Positions 37,776 through 50,429 are shown, counted from the first letter of the stretch. The stretch: DNA of 64,000 bases from Rhododendron vialii (GCF_030253575.1 NC_080568.1:203501-267500), one strand, 5' to 3'. Notes: a model not told the origin generated them from the sequence alone. Numbers and translations are program-made.

Positions 37776-39342
37776 TTATTGATTATTTTTCTATTGTTTC
37801 TTTGAATAGGCATGACAAAGAAAAGATATTGTACTTGAATAGGCTTCTCCACACGCATCTAAGATCATCGAACCTAGTCATGATAGCGAATATCCAGATT
37901 AAGGTATATTCTTTCATCATATAGGAAATGAAAAAACTTCGTTGGCCTCTGTTAGTCTGTAGTTGTATTTTTTCCAAGTGATGACACCAAAGATGATCGA
38001 CTGCTAGGTTTGGGTTTTTTCTGATATAGTCTAATGCATTGATTTTTATCCTTTCCATTATCTCCAGTATTGATTATACATTTCTTGTAACTTTTGATTG
38101 GTTGGAATTTTAAGAGAACCTGCTGATATCTGGCATTTGATTTTGTTGAAGATGCATGATAAACTAAGAACTCCTTCAAATGCACAAGTCCATTAGCTGC
38201 TATATATGTTACATGTATCCTCAATTTTTTGCAAAGTACCAGCCTGAACCAACATTAGACTGGGATTATGTAACACTTGAGGACCAGAGCCACGGATACC
38301 AAAACTTTTATTTTCATTTAGTTGTATAGGAGAAGCAAGAGCTGTTTATTACGTTTACTGCTATTTTTTACTACTATTTATGGTCAACCGTGCAAACTGA
38401 TTCCTTCCCCCTCTGCTATACCAAAGAAGCAGGAAGCAAACGCGGCAGTATAAAGCAAAGGAGGGCTTATTTCTCTAATAAGGGTGCACGTTTTTCTACT
38501 CCAGTTTCCTTCATAACTCTAAGGGAAGTTGAAGAGATTCCTGCATTCCCTGAAACACAGAGAAACATGGCCAAGATATATTACTGTAACTATGGTAACA
38601 ATCAAGTAACCCTAATGACCCAAGAGGTAAAAGAAGATTTTTTGATGGAAATAGGTTGAAAACCGAATGAATGGATACGCAAAGGATGTACGAATGGAGA
38701 AGATCCAAAAAGGTCTTAGTGGAATTACATTGAATCAGAGTTCATCAATGCATTCAGGTATATTACTTTGTTTGGTTTTGAGATTTTTTTTTTTTATCTG
38801 AAAACTTGTAAGTGAACAAAATCTTTACTTTTTTGTTTGCAGGATTTTGATTTCATTTCTAAGGTTCTTGTACATGGTTAACGGTTGTCATCTACTCAAA
38901 GGCAACATTTTCTTCACTGAAGATGGTGTGTTGGCCTTTGTTGTTACTCAACGTTCAAATCAAATGCAAAATTATACACCCTTATTCAAGGCCTTAATAA
39001 AGGATGTAATTGAAGGTCCATTTAAAGGACAAGGATAGAGTGAGAATTCCCTTTATATGCCAACAGCTCTACAAGATCTTCTAGATGTGCTTCTTGATTC
39101 CAAGTAAGATATTTCGGTTGAATTCTTAAACCTGCGATTAAGAATTTCAATGTGTAACAGAATTTCAATGTGTAACAGAATTTCAATGTGTTATCGTTAT
39201 GAAAGAGTAACAAAATTTCAACGTGTTTCTTATCCCATATTGTCCGCATATTCAATGTTCCTTCAATTCAATTTCAAACGTTTCTCACTTCGTACTAGGC
39301 TTTTTTCATCAATAAAGTGTGCCAACTTTCAGATTTCCAAAT
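37776..39342 (+). repeat. Left arm of a 3.2 kb inverted repeat (gene fragment)
   Basis: 1.57 kb nearly identical, in inverted orientation, to 39409-40980. It holds exon-like segments read on the plus strand: HDKEKILYLNRLLHTHLR (37812-37905, with AG before and GT after), an internal frame with REVEEIPAFPETQRNMAKIY (38518-38580), and FLRFLYMVNGCHLLKGNIFF (38853-38912), continuing to FKALIKDVIEGPFKG. This copy has stops not present in the right arm, so it is probably the non-functional copy. I do not recognise the first two segments; the third may be a divergent kinase C-lobe piece. Confidence 0.85.
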
Positions 39343-39408
39343 ATCCATCTCTAGTTCATTGATTCTATTTTATTTTTTCAAATGTAGATATTCCAGACTC
39401 AATCCTTT

Positions 39409-40980
39409 ATTTGGAAATCTGAAAGTTGGCAGCACACTTTACTGATGAAGAAAGCCTAGTACGAAGTGGGAAAAGTTTGAAATTTAATTTAAGGAACAAT
39501 GAATATGCGGACAATATGGGATAAGAAACACATTGAAATTCTGTTACTCTTTCAAAAGGATAACACAAATCGCAAGTTTAAGAATTCAACCGAAATATCT
39601 TACTTGGAACCAAGAAGCACATCCAGAAGATCTTGTAGAGCTGTTGGCACATAAAGGGAATTCTCACTCTCTCCCTGTCCTTTAAATGGACCTACAATTA
39701 CATCCTTTATTAAAGCCTTGAATAAGGGTATATAATCTTGCATTTGATTTGAACGTTGAGTAACAACAAAGGCCGGCACACCATCTTCAGTGAAGAAAAT
39801 GTTGCCTTTGAGTAGATGACAACTGTTAACCGTGTACAAGAACCTTAGAAATGAAATCAAAATCCTACAAACAAAAAAAGTAAAGACTTTGTTCACTTAC
39901 AAGTTTTCAGATAAAAAAAATATCTCAAAACCAAACAAAGCAATATACCTGAATGTGTTGATGAACTCTGATTCAATGTAATTCCACTAAGACCTTTTTG
40001 GATCTTCTGCATTCGCACATCCTTTGCGTATCCATTCCTTCGATTTTCTACCTATTCCCATCATAAAATCTTCTTTTACCTCTTGGATCATTAGGGTTAC
40101 TTGACTGTTACCATAGTTACAGTAATATATCTTGGCCATGTTTCTTTGCGTTTCAGGGAATGTAGGAATCTCTTCAACTTCCCTTAGAGTTATGAAGGAA
40201 ATTGGAATAGAAAAACGTGCACCCTTATTAGAGAAATAAGCCCTCCCCTGCTCTATACTACCGCGTTTGCTTCCTGCTTCCTTGGTATAGCAGAGGGGGA
40301 AGGAATACTACCGCGTTTGCTTCCCGCTTCCTTGGTATAGCGGAGGGGGAAGGAATCAGTCTGCACGGTTGACCATAAACAGCAGTAAATGTAATAAACA
40401 ACAGTAAACGTAATAAACAGTTCTTGCTCCTCCTAGACAACTGAATGAAAATAAAAGTTCTGGTATCCCTGGCTCTGGTCCTCAGATGTTACATAGGTCT
40501 AAGGTTGGTTCATGCTGGTACTTTGCCAAAAATTGAGGATACATGTAACATAGGAGCTAATGGACTTGCGCATTTGAAGGAGTTCTTAGTTTATCATGCA
40601 TCTTCAACAAAATCAAATGCCAGATATCAGCATTAGGTTCTCTTAAAATTCCAACCAATCAGAAGTTACAAGAAATGTATATTCAATATTGGAGATAACG
40701 GAAAGGATAAAAATCAATGCATCAGACTATACTAGAAAAAACCAAACCTAGCAGTCGATCATCTTTGGTGTCATCACTTGGAAAAAAATACAACTACAGA
40801 CTAACAGAGGCCAACGAAGTTTTTTCATTTCCTATATGATGAAAGAATATACCTTGATCTGGATATTTGCTGTCATGACTTGGTTCGATAATCTTAGATG
40901 CATGTGGAGAAGCCTATTCAAGTACAATCTCTTTTCTTTGTCATGCCTATTCAAAGAAACAATAGAAAAATAATCAATAA
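39409..40980 (-). repeat. Right arm of the inverted repeat; probable upstream exons of the KEN gene
   Basis: Inverted copy of 37776-39342 across a 66 bp loop. On the minus strand it reads HDKEKRLYLNRLLHMHLR (about 40950-40860) and, at ~39868-39600, FLRFLYTVNSCHLLKGNIFF, TEDGVPAFVV, PLFKALIKDVI and TALQDLLDVLLGSK, with a GTAAGA donor after it. The last part resembles the end of a kinase C-lobe that normally leads into a KEN domain. It is on the same strand as the KEN exon, so it is the better candidate for the original gene. It contains a 50 bp tandem duplication (40257-40306, 40307-40356) that the left arm lacks. Confidence 0.7.
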
Positions 40981-41139
40981 GTAGAATGTGTGCGGCTTGG
41001 CCAAGTCCGGTCCCAATCACCGCAGGAATGCCATCGTAATCGAGTGCATGGTGGATGTCTAGCTGATGGACAAGAGAGCTAATGGTGTGGTGGTTGTCAT
41101 TTATGTTGGGGGATACATGTCAAACATGTGAAGATAATT

Positions 41140-41885
41140 AGCCGAGCAAGTAGTACACAATTAACGAGAAGATAATAAGCAGATGGAAGAAGGGACTCAC
41201 GAGGACTGCCAAAGGCATGGGGTACGTGGAGCCCAAAGGGCCTGCCCTCCTCGTCCCTCTCCTCCTAATTTCCGGTGACGATGAGGAAGTTGTAGTTGTC
41301 ACCACCGGCAGAATCAGGCGTGTGGGTGACAAGCTTCCTATTCTTGCTACGGGCTTTGAGATAGTATGAGCCCTCATCTTGGGTACAAATGATGCTATAC
41401 AGGTGCTGGATATCCTAGAACCCGAGGTGGGTGTCAAGGACTCCGTTTAGGGCAACGATGCTCGTCACTAGATGAAAAAAGTTGGTGGTAAATTGGAGGG
41501 GGGTGAAATGGTACGTATTTAGGGGTTTGAGAGAGTAGAGGATGAAAGGGGAGAGACGAACTCCTCCCTCGACTATGGACATAATGGAGACGCGAAGGAC
41601 CTGGTCGTCATGACCATCCCTATCAGTGTCGACTGGGGCGAGTTCCAGATGGATGTCGTTAGGGATGCCGTAGCGTTCCCTGAACGACTGCATCCTCTCA
41701 TGGGTGTCACAGAGCCTTCTAAAATAGCCAGTTCTAATCACCATTGTTTGGGGGTTTGGGGTGTAAACTGGAGCGTAAAGGGGAAATAAAGCCGTGAAAG
41801 GATGAAAGAAAATGAGAATGAAGGACTTGTAGTAAGGAAAGTCTAAAGAAGTTTTTCCGATGAAAACGAAACGAAACGGACTCAA
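41140..41885 (-). mobile_element. LTR-retrotransposon coding fossil (gypsy-type plant transposon ORF)
   Basis: Minus-strand frames here read as the plant transposon-associated domain often found before or beside gag in Ty3/gypsy elements, for example HDDQVLRVSIMSIVEGGVRL, followed by KARSKNRKLVTHTP. Only a fragment is present; the element is broken in at least one place. It directly abuts the inverted repeat. Confidence 0.5.
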
Positions 41886-42149
41886 GATTGGCTAGCTAGA
41901 GTCGCTTGGGGGGAAGATGAACAGTGACGATGGAGGAAGGGAGTTCTTTCGTCTGAGTTTAAGAGTGAGAAAGAGAAGTGTAAAATGAAAAGTGCGTTTT
42001 AAAATTATTATAATCCCTAAAAGTAGGATGACGTATTGAGAAAGTTACCCAATGGGCTAAAATCAGAAAAGGAAGCATCGCTTCACATTAAATGAAAAAG
42101 AGGCGTGACTCACCACGTGCACGATGGGGAATCTTTTCTGACTCTTAGG

Positions 42150-43050
42150 GTATGATTACGCCCAAAAGTTGGAAAAAGCAAAGGCATCCGAAAATATGCC
42201 TGACCAAAGTTATGGCCACGAAAGGAGCTTTACCCATTGCTCACCGATGAACAACAACAATGAGCAAAGATGAGGAGCAATTGTAGCAAGGTTTTCCTCG
42301 GGCTAGGGAAAATACACTGAAACACGTGCAGAGCAAGATACCACGTAGGGGTGCACCACAGGGGATAATAGCAGACCAAGTGGTAAGCGCGGGGGCACCA
42401 CAAAAGGAACATCCGAGTAGGTGTACGTGGCAACACGGTAGCACCACGAAAGGTGCATAAGGCCGAGCAAGGTAGTAGTACGGGAGTAACGTATAAAAAA
42501 ATAAGGCGTGAATTCCGAGCAAGAGGCAACCTCGAGGGAATTGACTCAAGCTGAGCCGACCAACAAGGTGGACGGCTAGATTGATTCGAAATGTTCTGAA
42601 TTAAACTCCTTGTGTGATAAGGAGGGATCCCGTGAATAAGGGAATAAAATATTCTGCCATGAAAGGCAGAGGTAGAGTTACTAGTTCCATACAGAGAGGT
42701 TTCCTAACGGGAGAGGGACCTCGGCTTATTGGGGGAAAGTGTCCCAGAAAGGCTAAGTTTCCTATACGGGATAGGAAACTTAGGGCGACGATGGTGCTTG
42801 GTGAGCAAGTCACAAGGAATCTATAAATACGAGGTAAATCTAATGGGAAAAGGTATGCTTTGAGCTGTAATTTTACTTACCGTCTTCCTAATGAAATTAG
42901 GGTTTAGTACGAATACTAACTTTGGCATCGAAGGGCCTTTGCCGACGAGAGGCAGAGGTGCACTCACCGTGTTTGTGTAGCTGGTTTTAGGGTTCCGACG
43001 AGGCTGTCAGGTGCGGTTCGATCTCAAAGAGTGTTGTTCAATACAAAGCG
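42150..43050 (+). mobile_element. LTR-like fossil block, plus orientation
   Basis: Carries a TATAAATAC promoter-like site near 42823 and an LTR-type layout. It is similar, in opposite orientation, to 44130-44960. The sequence after it (43050-43200) resembles the leader that follows a 5' LTR in plant gypsy elements. Exact ends are not clear; no coding domain. Old and fragmentary. Confidence 0.5.
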
Positions 43051-44129
43051 GATTTTTTCTTTTACAGCTAAATAGAGTCACCACTTAGTTTATTAAAACT
43101 AAGAAAACAGATAGAGATTCTGGGTACGAGAGTCAAAATTACAATAAGGAGAAGGTGTTAGGCACCCCCCTCGTCGTCCGTTCACAAGACTAGTCTATAA
43201 TCATTCGACATACAACTAATATTTGCTTTGTTTTAATTTTACAATTAAACTGATTATTAAACCTTTAAACAGTCAATAAGGTGAGACAGGACGATAAGAA
43301 AATTACATACAATGGTATAAAATAAAAGCAGTAAACTATCCCAGCAGATGGATTCCTCGGCCAGCGAATGGATCTTGCGGCCGGGGAATCCCACTGGTTT
43401 GATATACCGGTTGTGGGAACGAAGTCCCGGCCGGTGTTCTTCCTCACACTAGAATATGAACGATCACAACAGAAATCAGAAAATAACGCTAAGAATTAAG
43501 ACGCATAAGTAAAACCGAACCACAGGCAAGTAAACTTTCAGGTGTTTGTAAACTTTGTGTATCGGAAAAAAGTCCTTGAGATTTCTCCTTAGGTTTAGGT
43601 TCCAAGAAGGTTTGGATCTCCAGACTCTATGCTTGTCACCACCGTCCAATTAATTATCAAGTGAAGTCTCCTTTCAAAAGCCTCACCTTAGCAATTGTTC
43701 TCCTTGAAAACTTCTGAACTTACTTTCAAGTGGGGTAGTCTCATAATTCTGGACCTGACTACCTGAACAATAGCATGATACAAAGTTCCTTCATATTTAA
43801 GACAATACTTTTGATCAGACATTGTTTTCATAAGTCATTCTAGCAAGCGCCTCGGGAGGAAAGTAGCCTTGGCAATGGAATAGGTGTTTTTGGACTATAC
43901 TATTCCATATGGCTCCTGCAACCGGGAAAAATAGAACTATATTGGGTCAAATTTAGTGTGTAGCTAGGCCCTTTCTTAAGCACTCATTGGTCATGGAGCT
44001 GATAGTTTCAGAGGGCTTAAAATTTTGCATCCCAGTGGGGCCATTGTTCGTGTTTATGGCTTCAGCAACAGTTCTTTTTTACTTTAGCTATTGAAAAACG
44101 CTCTAAATATAAATCTTTTTCGGGTTGTG

Positions 44130-44960
44130 CTGGCAAACTTATGTCAAGGGAAAAATCTACTTTATGAGAGATTACACCCTTTGAGATCAAACCGCACGAG
44201 ACAGCTACGCCGGAACCCTAAAACCTGCAATACAGACACAGTGAGCGCACCTCTGCCTCTCATCGGCAAAGGCCCTCCGAGTATACGTACTAAACCCTAA
44301 TTTCGTAAGAGAACTGTCAGTAGAATTAGCTCAAAGCGTACCTTTTCTCATTAGGTTTACCTCGTATATATAGACTCTTCGTGACTTGCTCTCCAAGTAC
44401 TCTCGTTGCCCTAAGTTTCATATCCCATATAAGAAGCTTAGCCTTTCTAGGACTCTTTTTCCCAATAAGCCAAGATCCCATCCTCGTAGGGAAACTCTCT
44501 CTATATGGAATTTGTCCCATATAGTAACTCTACTTCTACCTTTCACGGCAGAATATACTATTCCCTTATTCACGGGATCCCTCCTTATCTCATAAGGAAT
44601 TCATCTAGAACATTCCAGACTCACACACCCACCTATCCCGTAGGTCGGCCTAGCTCGGGTCAATACCACGCGTTCATACCCTTTGCTCGGCAATCGTATT
44701 ATGCCCTGTTACACGCTATCCCACGCAATTCTTCTGCTCGGCCTTACGCATCCTCTCGTGATGCTGCTGTGTTGCCACGTCCACTATCTCGGATGCTTCC
44801 CACGTGGTGCTCCCGTGCTCACCACGTGGCCGGCATTTACTTCTTGCGACGCGCCTTCCCATGGGGCCTACTTAGCACGTGCTTTAAGTGTGATTTCCCT
44901 ATCCCGGGAGAAACCCTACTACAGCTTCTATTAGGTCAAATTCAGCAAAAACTTTAAGGC
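44130..44960 (-). mobile_element. LTR-like fossil block, minus orientation
   Basis: Reverse-strand relative of 42150-43050, diverged by clear point and length differences. Opposite orientation means the two are not the pair of LTRs of one simple element; two insertions or a later inversion are needed. The 1.1 kb between them has no coding sequence I recognise. Confidence 0.5.
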
Positions 44961-44969
44961 CACCTTCTC

Positions 44970-46109
44970 CTTTAAGGGTGTCAAAGTCTCTATGCTCCAC
45001 TACGGCTTAGATTGTAAAATAGGCAAGCACGTTGTTAACTTGAGAATGGGTGACAAGATAGTTGGAATATGCTCCTCTTTGTAATGGGTGGCAAGTTAGT
45101 CTCTAGGCTCTATTTGTGTTTTACAAATGAACAAACTACGGGTATCACCATATAACTACACACATTGAAGTGGACTAAAGTCACCATTAGTCTTAACGGG
45201 CCATGGGGCTGGATTGAGGACTGTCTTTCGTCCACCATCACTCTTGGTGGGCCACGTTGTCCACGGAAAAGGCCTAAACCAGAAATTCTAACCTGGGCCG
45301 TCATTTTCCCCATTAACTCCGTGAATATTAAGGCTCTATTGGAACTTGTGGAAAGAAGTGGAAAGGAATGAGAAAATTTTAAAAAATTACCTTCCCTTGT
45401 TTTGGTTCTTAAATAAAGATTAGGGAAACTTTCAAATACAAATGCAACTTTTCCCCTCAAATGAAACTTTCAAATACAAATACAGAGCCTAATGTTGGCA
45501 AATCTCGCACAAACATTAACTTTGTGCATCTTGCTAAGAAGATCAACCTTTTCCCCTCAAATTCTTATCCTTTACTTGGCATCATTCAGGAGGAGTCGAT
45601 CTTTCGAACCACCTGCCAAATCATCAAAGCCTCATTTCTTGACCACTCCTACTGCATGCTACCCTTCTTTCAGTTGCATCCTCGTCACCATCAAGATAAA
45701 TGCAACACATAAAACAAGGAGAAAAAAATATATATATACGGCGTTAGTTGTTTGTTACTTGAAATGGAGATCCTTTACATGTGCCAATTAGTTTGTTCGT
45801 TTGCTACATTCAAACAAAATTGAGGAGTGAAAAATACCCAACAAAGCAAAGAAAGATCATTACAAGGCAAAAACGTATCAGGCGTTAAAAAGAAGTCCTG
45901 AAAATAAGGAAATAAAGCATATGTAAAAGTAGTATTCAAAGGCTTTTGCTTACATAATCCCCATAACAAGCTCTCCCTTCCAACCCCACCTTTAAATTGC
46001 CGCAAACCCCACCTTTCCATGCCCCCATCTTGAGCCACCTCTGGTTCTTTTAATTTTTTTCCTTTCTGTCTACTAATCAACAAAAAGAAAGTTGTTGGAA
46101 GGTTGAACG
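44970..46109. other. Intergenic / GDSL lipase upstream region
   Basis: No gene seen. TATATATATAC near 45730 is a possible TATA box about 380 bp before the lipase start. Some sequence (44980-45110) looks like further LTR-fossil edge. Confidence 0.4.
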
Positions 46110-48387
46110 ATGATGGTCATAATTTGTAACCGACGGCTGTGGATTACCACGGTGTTTTTGATCCTGCAAGTTGCATCAAACAGGGTGGTGTTGGGATCTC
46201 CGTTTAGAGCGATGTATGTGTTTGGGGATTCCATTGTGGATGATGGCAATAACAACTTCATCAACTCCATTGCCAAATCAAACTATTATCCTTACGGCTG
46301 TGATTTTGCTGGAGGCCCTTCGGGCCGATTCTGCAATGGCAAAACCTTTGTTGATTTTCTTGGTAACTTATTAATTTGCTACATCATTCCCAAAATGAAT
46401 ATTCCTATCTAGGCCAACTAACACCCTGTTGTTTCATTCCTTGCTTGTCGTAATTTTGGCTTGCTCCAGTTTGACCGGCATGACTTAAAATATTGGGAAA
46501 ACCATGATCAACATTTCGACAATCGAGATAAAAATAAAAATCATTGTGAAACTAATCCACCATTATTCAAGGCTTCAGTAACATACAAGTGTGCAAATTG
46601 CAAAGAAACAACTCAAGTCTGCAAACATACAATACATTGAATTATAGTCTCCGTATAAACATAAGATCGAAATACTGTTTTTTTTTTTTTTTCTTCTTGA
46701 AATTCATGTCTGCATCTAATCAAATATTGTGGGATTGCAGGAGAGAAGTTGGGCACTCCTTCTCCTCCACCGTTTGCAGATCCAGCCACAACAGGGGCCA
46801 GAATTCTAGGGGGAGTCAATTATGCTTCCGCAGCTGCTGGAATCCTTGACGAAACTGGCCGACACTATGTATGCAGTCTATATATCCTCCTCACATCCAG
46901 TGACTCAACTTGCAACTGCAACTGTTCTAAACATAATAACAACATCTTCACTTATAAAAATGATTTCTAAGTACAAGAGTATTTGAGAGTTTCAGGACAA
47001 GAGCCTGAGATTTATAAATAAATCATGTTTAACTTAGGTCCTTGCAGGTTTATGTGCGACAGTCAAAGCCCTGTAGTTATGGTCAAGTTTCAATATCAAT
47101 CCCTCTTGTCAACTTTAATTGATAAGGTTGATAAATATTGGCCTTGGGACTATCACGTGACTTAAAACTTGGTTTATTAAATCAAATTCTGGAGACTAAA
47201 AGTGAATTTGAAGAGAAACTAGAAGTCGTGCATGCGAATGTCAAGCTGAACAAGATGTCAGTCGTGAAATTGTAAGTTTCAATCTCACAGGTGATTAATT
47301 TTGATGGCAATGTAAATTTCATCACAGGGAGATCGGTATAGCCTAAGCCAGCAGGTGATCAACTTCGAGACCACGCTGAGTCAATTAAGGACGATGATGA
47401 GCGGAGACGCCTTGACTCAGTACTTGTCCAGATCCCTAGCCGTGTTTGTGTTTGGAAGCAACGACTACATTAACAACTACCTCTTGCCTTCCATGTACCC
47501 CTCCAGCTACACTTACAATCCTTCTGACTTTGCCAACCTTCTACTCAATCATTACGCGAGGCAAATTGTTGTACGTATTTATCAATTTGTTCCTCAATTT
47601 GAATTAGTCTTTCAATATTGTATCATCTAGATACACAGCATTAATTGGGACCCATAGAACGTACATTTTACGTCATACAATTTTGTTGAACAGATTCACT
47701 AGGGGCATGTAGAAAAAAAAAGGGTGACGATAATTAAGCAATGTTGTGGGTCATGTTGCAGGCATTGTACAGTGTGGGACTGAGGAAATTTATGCTGGCA
47801 GGACTTCCGCCACTTGGTTGCATCCCAAACCAGTTAGCCACTGGCCAGGCTCCACCGGGGAGATGCGTGGACTACGTGAATCAGATGCTGGGTAGCTTTA
47901 ACGAAGGACTCAGATCACTCGTCACTATGCTCAACAATGGCACTCACCCCGGTGCCATGTTTGTGTATGGCAATACGTATGGTGTTTTCGGCGATATCCT
48001 CAATAACCCAGCTGCCTATGGTACGCCTTAAAGATTTTTTCTATCATTCGTTTAAACACAATTAGCATATGATGATCTCGATCTTTACAATCTAATTAAT
48101 CCGGCCATGAGTACTGATGAGTATATATATAGGAGTATCTGATTTGGTGGAGTACTGCAGGGTTTAACGTGGTGGATAGGGGATGCTGTGGAATAGGGAG
48201 GAACCAGGGACAGATAACATGTCTTCCGTTCGCAGTGCCATGCTCCAACAGGAATCAATACGTGTTTTGGGATGCATTCCATCCAACACATGCTGCCAAT
48301 GCGATCCTCGCTCAAAGAGCCTATGCTGGCTCACCCAACGATTGCTGGCCTATCAATCTCCAACAAATGTCTCTCCTAAACTCCTGA
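46110..48387 (+). CDS. GDSL esterase/lipase, secreted (complete, 5 exons)
   Basis: Exons 46110-46362, 46741-46868, 47328-47570, 47762-48020 and 48161-48387 join in phase to 369 residues, the usual size. A signal peptide (residues ~1-30, core TTVFLILQVA) is followed by block I FGDSIVDDGNNN with catalytic Ser41, block II GGVNYASAAAGI, block III FGSNDYINNYL with Asn172, and block V FWDAFHPT with Asp332 and His335. CGIGRNQGQITCLPF and CSNRNQYVFW are typical of the plant GELP clade that includes Arabidopsis At1g71250/At1g71691-like proteins. Likely a secreted or wall-located ester hydrolase; substrate unknown. All splice sites are GT-AG. Two in-frame Met codons open the frame; the first is used here. 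Confidence 0.95.
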
Positions 48388-49074
48388 GATCCATATAGTA
48401 TTTCCATTTCCCTTTCTCTCTTTCTGTAATTTTATTTGTTCTTTTCTTTTCCTCTTTCTTTTTCCCTAATTTGCTTCCATGACTCGATCAGTTGAGTACA
48501 AATAATTAAGCTTTTGTATCTTGTGTTTTCTTCCAATTAACTAGTACTATCGAAATAAAAGACCATGATTTGCCATTCAACCGAGTTCTATGTTTTAAAA
48601 TCTCCTAGAAAGTACGTAGGAGTATAATCCAAATTAATACGTACCCATGCATGCATGCCATTGAAAAAGCTCTAACTTGGAGCTATTATTATTGATACTC
48701 GGACTTGTGGGTTGGCTCAATCGAGAACAAAGTGCAAGGAATATGGCAAGCGGAATGATGATAAAATATTCTCGCTCACAGACCATTAATGTCCAATGCA
48801 AGGATCGATGTGCAAATTAGCGAGTATATAAAATTACTATCGGTGCATGGGGACTGCAAAAATGAATTTTTGTCCCAACTTTAATCGAATTTCTACTAAT
48901 GAAATTAAGGTGGAAAAAATTAACAGAGATGTGAATAAAATATTCATAACTCAAACACCATGAATTATTAAAGTGATTTAAAGAAAATATGACATTTCTA
49001 CAATGAAGACCTAAATTTCCTCCGATCGTGTAGAAGAAATAGGGGGCATTAATTATTTTCTTGCCTTGCTTAGA
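48388..49074. other. GDSL lipase 3' flank, no gene seen
   Basis: CT-rich stretch after the stop (48400-48480), probably 3' UTR, then AT-rich DNA with GTAC/ATGC palindromic runs. No coding potential. Confidence 0.5.
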
Positions 49075-49398
49075 ACATCTCCAACAACCTCGTTGCTTCC
49101 ACCATTTGGAGGTTTTCTCTTGCTACAGTGGCTCGCCACACCCAGCGAGTCACTTTAGCGCGCTCTCTCTCTCTAGTATTTCAACCTTTTGCAATCTTGC
49201 CAATGGGAAGTGGGAGTTGAATAGCCATTTTGATTAGGCTACTAGAGCATGTGTTAGGCCCCCTTGCTAGTTGCCACAGTATTTCAACCTTTTGCTATCT
49301 TGGATAGTGAATGTTGAATAGCCATTTTGATGAGTCGTGCTATTTGCACCGACAGCAACCAACTGACAATATACCGACAGCCGTGCGCGGCGGTCGCC

Positions 49399-50429
49399 CA
49401 CTACAAGAAAAATTGCATTGGGTGACAAATGAAAATCGTCGCAAATTGTATGTTTTTCGTCACAAATAATATAGGTGACGAAAAAAAATTTGTCGACTAA
49501 AGGTTGTCGAGGATTCCTACCTGGTGACGAAATATATTTTTCGTCACCTATAGTGCCTTTTGGTGACGAAAAATTTCGTCATGGAAAAATGACTTGGTGA
49601 CGAAATTTTCTTCGTCACCTATTATGCTTTTTTTATGACAAAAAATTTCATCACAAATTATTCCCTTTGGCTCGTCAAAGGTGACCCATCGGTGACGAAA
49701 TTTTTCGTCGCGAAAGACATTTTTATATGTGAAAAAAATCTCACTTTCTTGCTCCTGCGGGGTTTCAAACCCGAGTCTCCTAAGTTTTGCACGCAAGCTT
49801 TAACCAACTACACCACACAAACTTTTCAGCATATGTTTGAAATATCTAATATATAACACATACATTGAACATTTATATTTTGAATGGCATTTTGAACTAT
49901 TAAACATTAAAATTAGCAATTTTAATAAACATGAAAGTCGTAGCTCTTTATGTTATTGTTCAAACCCAATTTAAATTATCTCAATCGGAGTTCTGAGCAA
50001 AGAGTTATGCCCGAAATATATTTGGTGACAAAGCGTAATTCATAAATTTCGTCACCAAATGATAAATTTTTCGTCACTGAAAACGTAAAAAGAAGACGAA
50101 AATATTTTTCGTCGCCAAATTGGTTCATTTGGCGACAAAATATTTTTTCCGTCACCAAATAGTTATCTTTGGCGACAAAAAATAATTTCGTCTCCTTTTT
50201 TACTCTTTTGGCGACGAAAATTTTATTTCGTCGCCAAATAGGAGCCGTTGGTGACAAAAATATATTTTTCGTCGCTAAATATGTTATAATTGGTGACAAA
50301 ATAATTTCGTCAAGGAAGTTATCAAAACAGTGACGAATTTATTTTTTGGTCACCAAATATACTCATTTAGCGACGAAATTAAATTTTGTCGCCACTTTTT
50401 CGTCACTAAACATACTTTTTCTTGTAGTG
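49399..50429. mobile_element. CACTA (En/Spm) non-autonomous transposon, 1031 bp
   Basis: Terminal inverted repeats CACTACAAGAAAA at the left and TTTTCTTGTAGTG at the right, with 3 bp target duplication GCC on both sides (49396-49398, 50430-50432): the full CACTA signature. Both subterminal regions are packed with GGTGACGAAA and TTTCGTCACC units, the likely transposase binding sites. The inside (49740-50000) has no transposase. Moved recently enough to keep perfect target duplications. Confidence 0.93.

Noticed and set aside
42230-42829. Frames of 70-102 residues in both strands
   Set aside because: Inside an LTR-like block without known domains.
44505-44957. 150-residue frame
   Set aside because: Lies in the minus-orientation LTR-like block; antisense frame without a known domain.
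49548-50299. Frames rich in DEKF/DEIF repeats
   Set aside because: Translation of the CACTA subterminal GTGACGAAA repeats.
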